Shown here in pieces: positions 57,548-64,000 of a DNA stretch of 64,000 nt. The notes beneath the pieces were generated by a model. The model saw only the letters and a program-made list of their open reading frames with translations. It searched no databases and was not told where the DNA came from. Source of the stretch: JBAZQS01 sp041645075 (GTDB lineage Bacteria > Patescibacteriota > Patescibacteriia > 2-01-FULL-39-33); the NCBI GenBank assembly GCA_041645075.1, contig JBAZQS010000002.1, forward strand, positions 15,408-79,407. The letters are read 5' to 3'. Positions within the stretch are counted from its first letter, which is position 1; each line of letters starts with the position of its first letter. The translations under genes were made by a program, and so were the position numbers.

Positions 57548-58495
57548 ATGGCTAAAAAAATTAGAATTGTTTTCGCGGGCACACCGGATTTTGCCGCGCC
57601 TTTTTTAAATTCATTGCTTAATGAAAGTGATTTTGAGGTGGTCGCCGTCCTTACCCAGCCAGACAAGCCGGCCGGCCGAGGGCAGGTTTTAACTTATTCG
57701 CCGATTAAAAAATTGGCCGAAAAGAAAAATATAAATATTTTACAGCCGGAAAATATTAAAGATGAAAAAATAATAATTGATTTATTTGATTTAAGCCCTG
57801 ATTTTCTCGTAGTTGTCGCTTTTGGCCAAATCATACCCAAGGAAATATTAAATATCGTCAAATATGGCAATATAAATGTGCACCCATCACTCCTGCCTAA
57901 ATATCGGGGCGCTTCCCCCATTCAGAGCGCGATCTTAAACGGCGATCAAGAAACGGGCATCACCATAATGTTAATGGATGAACTAATGGATCACGGGCCG
58001 ATTTTAGCCCAGCAGAAAATTTCGCTTAATGGCAACGAGACAGCGGATTTACTGCGTCAAGAATTATCGGAAATCGGTAAAAATCTTTTAGTTAAGGTCG
58101 TGGCGGATTATTTTTTAGGTAAAATTACGGCGCAAGCGCAAAATCATGAGGCGGCGACATATTGTCGGGCGATAAATAAAGACGAGGCAAAAATTAATTG
58201 GCATAATCCCGCCGCGGTTATTGAAAAGCAAATAAGAGCGTATTATTCCTGGCCGGTGGCCTGGACCTTATATAATAATAAGAGAATAAAAATATTTCCA
58301 CCGGCAAAATCTTTAAGCGACATTAAATTAAAAAAATCGGGAGAAGTATTTTTGTCCAATAACCAATTGGCTGTCGCTTGCGGCACAGATGATGCGCTAA
58401 TTATTTCTAGCATCCAATTGGAGGGCCGCCCACAGATGAACGCCGATGATTTTTTAAGAGGCAATCAAAATATTCTCGGCCAAATACTTGACTAA
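57548..58495 (+). CDS. fmt: methionyl-tRNA formyltransferase
   Basis: 315 aa. IRIVFAGTPDFAAPFLNSLL, VVAFGQIIPKEIL, and NVHPSLLPKYRGASPIQSAILNGDQETGITIMLMDELMDHGPIL, with the catalytic Asn, His and Asp. The C-terminal tRNA-contacting domain is present (CRAINKDEAKINW ... RIKIFPPA). It formylates initiator Met-tRNA. Confidence 0.96.
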   Translation: MAKKIRIVFAGTPDFAAPFLNSLLNESDFEVVAVLTQPDKPAGRGQVLTYSPIKKLAEKKNINILQPENIKDEKIIIDLFDLSPDFLVVVAFGQIIPKEILNIVKYGNINVHPSLLPKYRGASPIQSAILNGDQETGITIMLMDELMDHGPILAQQKISLNGNETADLLRQELSEIGKNLLVKVVADYFLGKITAQAQNHEAATYCRAINKDEAKINWHNPAAVIEKQIRAYYSWPVAWTLYNNKRIKIFPPAKSLSDIKLKKSGEVFLSNNQLAVACGTDDALIISSIQLEGRPQMNADDFLRGNQNILGQILD

Positions 58496-58524
58496 TTAAT
58501 GCCGTAAAATGAACGGGGTAAATG

Positions 58525-59820
58525 TTATGCCCTGTTTTTGTTTAACTTATTTACCAAAAAACCGACTGCGGCAATAACCAAAATATCAAGATATAACTCT
58601 TGGCGCAAAAAATAATTCGTATAAATGCTCATAATGACCATAAAACTAAAATAGGCAAAAAGCATGGTTGAAATAAAACCGCTCTTTCTTACGGCAAAAT
58701 AATAGACGCCAGACAAAAGAATGGCCCAAAATATCGCGGCAAAAATAACACCCCAATAGCCAAAATCCGCCCAGTAATTAAAAAGGAAAGTCGCCGTAAT
58801 CCACCAGGGCAAAAACATTTGTTTCCAGGGGATTTTTATTTCCGATACCGGTAGATAAGCGATTTTTAAAAATGGATCAAGGGTTGATAAGCCATATTGG
58901 CCATAATAAAAATTTGACGGGCCAAAAAAATCAGTGGCCCGGAAAAACGCCTGCAAATTAAAAGCTGGGATAATGTAAAGTGGCGCCACCCATCGGAAAT
59001 TATCGGGAATTTTCAGCTCTGATAAAGTCATAATATAGCTAAAAGCGTCATCCTCCTCATTAAGATAATAATCACGGTAAGTAATATGCTGCCTAACCGC
59101 CGGAATGGCAATTGATATAATCAAAACCACCAAAACCACAGCCACGGAAGCGGAAATAATTTTTTTTAAATTCATCTCTTTGAGCCGCAAAAGCAAATAA
59201 ATAAAATAACACATTAAAATCGGAAAAATAATGGTCAAACGAGAGGCGTATAAAGACAAAATGACAAACCCCAACACAATATTAATATAAGCCAATATCT
59301 TTGGCCACTTCTTTTTTGTTTTTCCTAACAATAAATAAATAAAAGTAAGCGGTATGGCCAGCCGGGGCAAAAGCGCGCCATATTCCCACAACCCAAAAAT
59401 TTCTTTGTTGATGGCAAATCTCATTCTATCGGGGATGCTGGACAGGATGGGCAGGGTCTGGAAATAATTATAAATATAGATATTGGCGCCAACACTAAAA
59501 ATGGCCATCAATAATAATACGGCAAAAAATAATCTGCCATCTAAAAACCGGCCGGGAGAAGAATTTTCCGATATTTTTTGGTTAAAAATTTTGCTAAAAA
59601 TTTTACTCGCCACATAAAATAAAACCAGAAAAATAATCAGGATCAGCCAAAATTTTGTCGTCCAGGGTTTTTCTAAGGGGCTTAGGCGAAATTGCGACAC
59701 GGCGATTGAGAGCAACCAAACGCACAGCAATAATTTATAGGGCATAAATTTCTGTCTGCCCAAAAAGTAGTTTGCGGCGAAAATAACGCCCAAAACAGAG
59801 AATAGAATAAATAAAATCAT
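58525..59820 (-). CDS. O-antigen-polymerase-like membrane protein
   Basis: 431 aa with about ten to twelve membrane helices and a long external loop near residues 225-330, the layout of Wzy-type oligosaccharide polymerases. No specific active-site motif can be cited. It overlaps the GT2 gene by four bases and is part of a five-gene polysaccharide operon on the minus strand. Confidence 0.75.
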   Translation of the reverse strand: MILFILFSVLGVIFAANYFLGRQKFMPYKLLLCVWLLSIAVSQFRLSPLEKPWTTKFWLILIIFLVLFYVASKIFSKIFNQKISENSSPGRFLDGRLFFAVLLLMAIFSVGANIYIYNYFQTLPILSSIPDRMRFAINKEIFGLWEYGALLPRLAIPLTFIYLLLGKTKKKWPKILAYINIVLGFVILSLYASRLTIIFPILMCYFIYLLLRLKEMNLKKIISASVAVVLVVLIISIAIPAVRQHITYRDYYLNEEDDAFSYIMTLSELKIPDNFRWVAPLYIIPAFNLQAFFRATDFFGPSNFYYGQYGLSTLDPFLKIAYLPVSEIKIPWKQMFLPWWITATFLFNYWADFGYWGVIFAAIFWAILLSGVYYFAVRKSGFISTMLFAYFSFMVIMSIYTNYFLRQELYLDILVIAAVGFLVNKLNKNRA

Positions 59821-60641
59821 TTTTTTTGTTTAAGAGATGGTGGCAAAATTATTTTGTCACCATCTCTATCTATAAAACCGTTTTTCCTAAAATAATGCCA
59901 GGCGCTTTTAAAAAACAGGAACTGCCGGCTAATAATCTTTTGCTGATTAAAACTTTGGCCGCCATAATGGATTATTTTAACTCTTGGATTATATAAAATT
60001 TTAAAACCCGCCCGCCAACACCGCCGGCAAAAATCCACCTCTTCAAACCAAAGGAAAAAATCATCATCTAATTGGCCGATTTTAGCAAAAACTTCTTTTC
60101 TAATAAACATAAAAGCGCCCATTACCTGGTCAACTTCCTGCGCTTGAGAATAATCAAAATCAACGGCTAAATAATTATCAATTGATTTTATATTTTTAAA
60201 TATTTTGGGGATTTTTAAAAACAGCAAAAAAATCGGCCAAAATGTGGGAAATTTTCTTACGGACGGCTGAATCGTTCCGTCAGGATTTAATATTTGGCCG
60301 CCCATAATGCCGCAATCTTTGCTTGACGCCATAAATTCAAGGCACCCGCCTAAGGCGCCGGGCAATAATTCCGTGTCAGGATTTAACAACAGGATATAAT
60401 CCCCGGTTGCCAGCTTAATGGCCTGATTATTGGCGCGGGCAAAGCCCAAATTTTTTTCATTAGACATGGGCCTGACCCAGGAAAATTCATTTTTTATCAT
60501 TTCCACCGAACCGTCGGCTGAAGCATTATCAACCACAAAAATTTCCAAAGACAATCCGCCTTGATTTTTATAAATTGACTCGAGACATTTTCTTAATAAT
60601 TCTTTGACCTGCCAGGAAATTATGATAATGGAAATTTTCAT
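59817..60641 (-). CDS. GT2 glycosyltransferase, rhamnosyltransferase-like
   Basis: 274 aa. Start MKISIIIISWQVKELLRKCLESI, VDNASADGS, LLLNPDTELLPGAL (DxD-like), GAFMFIRKEVFAKIGQLDDDFFLWFEEVDFCRR. GT-A fold; cytoplasmic, acting on lipid-linked acceptors. The last codons (RDGDKIILPPSL) lie in a 33-bp palindrome like the ends of repeat B. It overlaps the polymerase gene. Confidence 0.9.
   Translation of the reverse strand: MKISIIIISWQVKELLRKCLESIYKNQGGLSLEIFVVDNASADGSVEMIKNEFSWVRPMSNEKNLGFARANNQAIKLATGDYILLLNPDTELLPGALGGCLEFMASSKDCGIMGGQILNPDGTIQPSVRKFPTFWPIFLLFLKIPKIFKNIKSIDNYLAVDFDYSQAQEVDQVMGAFMFIRKEVFAKIGQLDDDFFLWFEEVDFCRRCWRAGFKILYNPRVKIIHYGGQSFNQQKIISRQFLFFKSAWHYFRKNGFIDRDGDKIILPPSLKQKK
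59834..59866. repeat. 33-bp palindrome related to repeat B ends
   Basis: GAGATGGTGGCAAAATT pairs with ATTTTGTCACCATCTC with one mismatch. The left half matches the repeat B terminus at 15 of 19 positions. It is inside the C-terminal codons of the GT2 gene. Confidence 0.5.
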
Positions 60642-60660
60642 ATGTCTTTTTTTATCGCCC

Positions 60661-61362
60661 CTATTTAATACGGTGCTTATCCTGAATAACTTTTTTTGCC
60701 GTTTTATATCTGGTAATTTCTCTCAATTTAAGCGGGAGGCCGATGATCATTTTTGGTAGCCATTTGCTCATGGTGCCGCCGGCGACAATGTGAAATAAAA
60801 TCTCATTAAGCCAGACGCCGCGCCGGCCCCGCTCCCATAAAGTGAGCCACAAATCCCAGTCCTGAAATCTTTTAAGTTCTTGGTCAAAGCCGGGAAAACA
60901 CTCTCTTCTAAGCAGAGAGGTGGTATGGATATAGGGAATATTCTTCAATTTTTTTTCATCAAATGGCCAAAGCTTGAATGTTTTCCAGCCAAATTTAAAT
61001 GAAGAATAAACATAAGCCGCCGACCCGTCGGCTTGCAGTTTATCATACATCTTCTCTAACATATCCGGCTTCATTATCACGTCCGCGTCGCAGAAAAGCA
61101 GATATTCGCCAATGCTCTGCTCAAAGCCGAAATTTCTGGCCGAAGGCGCGCCGGAATTCTGCCGGTTAAAAAATTTTATTTTTGCCAGCCACGGCCTCAT
61201 GACTGATAATAAATTATCAGTTGAACCGTCATTGACCACCACCACTTCAAAATCCTTGAAAGTTTGCGCAAAAATGCTTTTGAGGCATTTTTCAATGACA
61301 CCGGCGTGATTATAAATTGGGATGATGATGCTGATTTTTACGGTTGACATATTATAAGGCAC
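60661..61362 (-). CDS. GT2 glycosyltransferase
   Basis: 233 aa. ISIIIPIYNHAGVIEKCLKSIFAQTFKDFEVVVVNDGSTD, NSGAPSARNFG, FCDADVIMKPDMLEKM with DAD as metal-binding motif. Transfers a sugar to the growing surface polymer; donor unknown. It lies between the two other GT2 genes on the same transcript. Confidence 0.9.
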   Translation of the reverse strand: MPYNMSTVKISIIIPIYNHAGVIEKCLKSIFAQTFKDFEVVVVNDGSTDNLLSVMRPWLAKIKFFNRQNSGAPSARNFGFEQSIGEYLLFCDADVIMKPDMLEKMYDKLQADGSAAYVYSSFKFGWKTFKLWPFDEKKLKNIPYIHTTSLLRRECFPGFDQELKRFQDWDLWLTLWERGRRGVWLNEILFHIVAGGTMSKWLPKMIIGLPLKLREITRYKTAKKVIQDKHRIK

Positions 61363-61364
61363 TT

Positions 61365-62213
61365 TTATTTTTTATATTTAAAATAACCGATAATTGAGCC
61401 GCAAAAATGAAACCCGCTTCCTATCTGGGCCACAATCTTAATTATCAATTTTCTGAAAAAAGGCAATCGCTGTAATTTGTCATTCTTACTCCCCTCTCCC
61501 GCACCTTTAATTTTTTTATAGTTAAAAAATAATTCTCCCAAACTCTTTACTTCTTTTATTTTTAAATAAACCAACTTCTCGCCGAATTTTTTTTGTTTTA
61601 AAAAATAATTAATCAGGCCAAAAGCGTAGTCGTGAAAAATTATCATCTCCGGATAATACATTAGGCGGTATTTTCCTTGGCAGCGACGAGCGAATTCATT
61701 GCCCTCGTGCCCCCAGCCAATTTTTTCATCAAATAATCCGATTGCCGCAAACACTTCTTTTTTCACCGCCAAATTGCATTCCCAAATCGTGCTTATTTCT
61801 ATCGGCTCATCGCCCCGGTCATAGTGCGGGGCAAAATATTGCCACATATTATCAGAAAGCGGCTTGCCCCGACCGACAACCACATTTTCTTTTTCCATAA
61901 TCCGACTGATATTTTCCAGCCAATCAATGTCGGCGACGGCATCATCATCAAAAAAAACCAAGATATCTCCCCGGGCGTTTTTTATGCCCACGTTTCTGGC
62001 ATGACAAACATTCAAGTGCTTTTCCTTGAAATATTTAAGGTCCAATTCACCGCTAAATTCGCCTATAACCGCCGCCAGATTATCCTGGCCGCCATCATCA
62101 ACCACAATAACCTCAAATTTGTTTTTTGAAAAATTTTGGTTAACCAAACTTGAGAGCGACTTTGGCAAATACTCGACTCTATTATATGTGGGGATTATAA
62201 CGGATATGAACAT
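61365..62213 (-). CDS. GT2 glycosyltransferase
   Basis: 282 aa. ISVIIPTYNRVEYLPKSLSSLVNQ, VVDDGGQDN, VFFDDDAVADIDWLENI (DDD motif), EISTIWECNLAVKKEVFAAIGLFDEKIGWGHEGNEFARRC. A large-loop GT-A enzyme, maybe chondroitin- or rhamnose-transferase-like. Next gene two bases downstream. Confidence 0.9.
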   Translation of the reverse strand: MFISVIIPTYNRVEYLPKSLSSLVNQNFSKNKFEVIVVDDGGQDNLAAVIGEFSGELDLKYFKEKHLNVCHARNVGIKNARGDILVFFDDDAVADIDWLENISRIMEKENVVVGRGKPLSDNMWQYFAPHYDRGDEPIEISTIWECNLAVKKEVFAAIGLFDEKIGWGHEGNEFARRCQGKYRLMYYPEMIIFHDYAFGLINYFLKQKKFGEKLVYLKIKEVKSLGELFFNYKKIKGAGEGSKNDKLQRLPFFRKLIIKIVAQIGSGFHFCGSIIGYFKYKK

Positions 62214-62215
62214 AA

Positions 62216-63655
62216 TTATGATTTCTTAAATAGAAGAGTAAATATTTGATAAAAATCATTCTTGACAAAGCCCTTAATGGCATATAAAACCGCCAGATAA
62301 ACAAAAACCCCAAAAATAATAACCGCGCTAAAGTGAATATAATTTTTTAAATACATTACGACAATGCCCATGGCCAAACAGCTTACTAAAATTTTACCCA
62401 GCGAGACCATTAAATATTTCTTATCATAAGAGACAATTTTATTAACAAAAAAGATGCCGGCGCCAAACAAAACAAAATAGCTTAATAAAGCGGCCACGGC
62501 CGAGCCGATATAGCTCAAATAAGGAATTAAAAGCAAATTTAAGATTATATTAACTCCGGCCGTAATTCCTAAAATCACCGTATTGACCGTTTGTTTATTG
62601 CAGGCGTTAAGCATGGCGCCCACGGGAAAGCTAAGAAACGCCAAGGGCAAGGAAAGAATTAAGATTTGCAGGGGCGGAATGGAATTGGCGTACTGCTGGC
62701 CGAAAATCGGCACGATTATTTTATCGGCAATCGTCAGGACGCCCACGGCCAAGGGGAAAGATAAGACCATTAAATAATACATAATTTTAGTAAAGGTTTT
62801 CGCTAATAATTCTTTGGAGGTGCGGAAATAAGCGCAAAAAGCCGGATAAATGCTGGCTAGTGACGCCACGCCCACAAATTGCAGGGCAAAAGCCACCTTA
62901 TAGGCGGCGCTATACCAGCCGACCGCTTGGTCGTTGGTTAATTTGGATAATAAAACAATATCCATAGCCGAGTACAGTCGGACAAAAATTCCGGCAATCG
63001 CGAACGGTAAAGACAGCATTAATAATTCCTTAATAATGGCCCATTCAAATTTAATTTTTGTTGATAAACGCAATTTTACTTTTAATAAAACCAGCGAATA
63101 AATAAAATTAAAGGCACTACCCATTAAATAAGCGCCGATTAAAAAAATTAATCCAAGCTGCAGTTTTATGACGATGACGCCCGTAATAACAATAATCAAT
63201 TGGTTTAAAATAACACTCAAGCTTTCAAATTTTAAATTATGATTGCCCCGCAAAACGCCGTAAAAACTTAAAGTAAACGAGTCCAAAATCATCACTATAC
63301 CCGACAAATAAACTAACTGCTTGATCAAAATCGGGTAATTCATCAAATTAATAATTAAAACCGCCAGACCATAAATTAAAACCGACCCGAATAATTTCAA
63401 GCCGATGGCGGCGGCTAAATATTTTTGAGATTTTTCCTTGTCTCGGGCGGATTCGCGAATTAATATTTGGGTCAAGCCAAAATCCAAAAACATGGCGAAA
63501 ATGGTGGTAAAGCCCAAGGCGAAAGATAATCGGCCGGTGTTGGCCACGCCAATCATTCTGGCCACATAAATAAAATATACAAAAGAAATTATCTTTTGTA
63601 TGGTTAGCCCCGCCGTGTAAAAAGTGGTGTTTTTAGCCAAGTTTATATCTGCCAT
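62216..63655 (-). CDS. polysaccharide flippase (Wzx/MOP family)
   Basis: 479 aa with twelve to fourteen helices and the N-terminal signature TTFYTAGLTIQKIISFVYFIYVARMIGVANTGRLSFALGFT, plus FGLTQILIRESARDKEKSQKY. It would flip lipid-linked oligosaccharide for the polymerase at 58525. First gene of the cluster; transcription starts between it and the S9 terminator. Confidence 0.92.
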   Translation of the reverse strand: MADINLAKNTTFYTAGLTIQKIISFVYFIYVARMIGVANTGRLSFALGFTTIFAMFLDFGLTQILIRESARDKEKSQKYLAAAIGLKLFGSVLIYGLAVLIINLMNYPILIKQLVYLSGIVMILDSFTLSFYGVLRGNHNLKFESLSVILNQLIIVITGVIVIKLQLGLIFLIGAYLMGSAFNFIYSLVLLKVKLRLSTKIKFEWAIIKELLMLSLPFAIAGIFVRLYSAMDIVLLSKLTNDQAVGWYSAAYKVAFALQFVGVASLASIYPAFCAYFRTSKELLAKTFTKIMYYLMVLSFPLAVGVLTIADKIIVPIFGQQYANSIPPLQILILSLPLAFLSFPVGAMLNACNKQTVNTVILGITAGVNIILNLLLIPYLSYIGSAVAALLSYFVLFGAGIFFVNKIVSYDKKYLMVSLGKILVSCLAMGIVVMYLKNYIHFSAVIIFGVFVYLAVLYAIKGFVKNDFYQIFTLLFKKS

Positions 63656-63706
63656 ATGATTAATATTGTAGCAAATTTATAACATTAATTCAATGTAATA
63701 AAATTT

Positions 63707-63737
63707 CAAAAAAGACGAGACATGCTCGTCTTTTTTA
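63707..63737. terminator. terminator after rpsI
   Basis: AAAAAAGACGAG/CTCGTCTTTTTT stem with loop ACATG; A-run and T-run on both sides. Confidence 0.85.
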
Positions 63738-63753
63738 TATAAAGTATAAAGCT

Positions 63754-64000
63754 TTACCGTTTGCTCCACTGCGGGGCGCGTCTCGCTCGCTTCAATCCCG
63801 GCTTTTTTCTTTCCTTGACTCTCGGATCGCGTTTTAAAAATCCCTCGGCTTTGAGAATCGGCCGGAGTGAGCCATCTAATATTTCCAGGCCGCGGGAAAT
63901 GGCATGGCGGCAGGCCTCGGCTTGTCCGCCAATGCCGCCGCTATGCGCCTTAAGCGATAACTCAATGTCTTTTAAATGATTGGTAATTCTCAAGGGATCC
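63754..64000 (-). CDS. rpsI: 30S ribosomal protein S9 (5' partial)
   Basis: The frame is open to the right edge, so the N-terminal part is outside the window. The visible 80 residues hold GGIGGQAEACRHAISRGLEI and the C-terminal FLKRDPRVKERKKPGLKRARRAPQWSKR, including the basic tail that reaches the P-site tRNA. A TTG at 63993 is not a start. rplM would be expected upstream. Confidence 0.96.
   Translation of the reverse strand, partial: DPLRITNHLKDIELSLKAHSGGIGGQAEACRHAISRGLEILDGSLRPILKAEGFLKRDPRVKERKKPGLKRARRAPQWSKR

Noticed and set aside
1..64000. CRISPR array, rRNA operon, complete IS or prophage
   Set aside because: No regularly spaced direct repeats, no rRNA sequence, no transposase or phage structural gene. 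Only small non-coding elements are present.
1..64000. Recoded TGA (as in Gracilibacteria/SR1)
   Set aside because: TGA closes several genes, for example at 34830, 48523 and 45747, and no protein needs read-through.

Overview
The window looks like chromosomal DNA of a Patescibacterium (Candidate Phyla Radiation), probably of the Parcubacteria side. Reasons: short gene-dense genome with standard code (TGA is a stop), mostly AT-rich leaders without Shine-Dalgarno (SD) sites, four scattered single tRNA genes, many small lineage-specific membrane or basic proteins, a radical-SAM/LigB pair of the AmmeMemoRadiSam kind, and single-copy FtsQ/FtsB/FtsE/FtsX/RlpA-like division genes. No rRNA, CRISPR array, complete IS or prophage is visible. 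The phylum-level assignment is inference.

Layout. 0-3.5 kb: DUF192 protein, L21, recR, a strongly promoted structured RNA of about 450 nt (1.6-2.05 kb) that I cannot assign to a family, and dnaB. 3.6-3.9 kb: a tRNA-Lys copy split by a structured insertion, followed by an intact tRNA-Lys. 4.1-14.8 kb: a block of higher-GC genes with strong SD sites: a PD-(D/E)XK-type protein, two membrane-anchored proteins with helical central regions and Pro/Ala/Thr-rich tails, a vWA lipoprotein, an ABC ATPase with a 1070-aa MacB/FtsX-type permease, a membrane protein ending in a RuvA domain III-like module, and an M50 protease. It reads as an undescribed envelope machine and is the best candidate for a novel system here. 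14.9-24.3 kb: Ca-type P-ATPase, bPH-domain protein, FtsB-like protein, PpiC-like foldase, tRNA-Thr and tRNA-Gly, RlpA-like/FtsE/FtsX, a 24-aa basic protein, tRNA-Gln, a zinc-ribbon protein and a transglutaminase-like protein. 24.3-31.3 kb: ispE-dxr (MEP pathway), guaA, an acidic 51-aa protein, rlmN, pyrE-like and pyrF.

31.4-44.2 kb: a UvrD-type helicase-nuclease, a 1.2-kb region of structured RNA around a 48-aa membrane peptide and a hairpin small RNA, pheS-pheT, lysS, serS and ftsQ-like. 44.3-47.0 kb: a Xer recombinase and an AT-rich, overlapping tail of a possible nuclease, a recombinase-like protein lacking catalytic residues, and a GNAT enzyme. 47-58.5 kb: nucleotidyltransferase, small proteins, M23 peptidase, gltX, WecG/TagA transferase, AmrS/secreted repeat protein/LigB, def-fmt. 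58.5-63.7 kb: a polysaccharide cluster (polymerase, three GT2 transferases, flippase), then the 3' part of rpsI.

A second theme is small non-coding repeats: at least five families of palindromic or inverted-repeat elements sit in intergenic gaps and at gene ends. Two families keep their arms while exchanging the hairpin in the middle, some provide stop or start codons of neighbouring genes, and one palindrome lies in frame inside the helicase gene.
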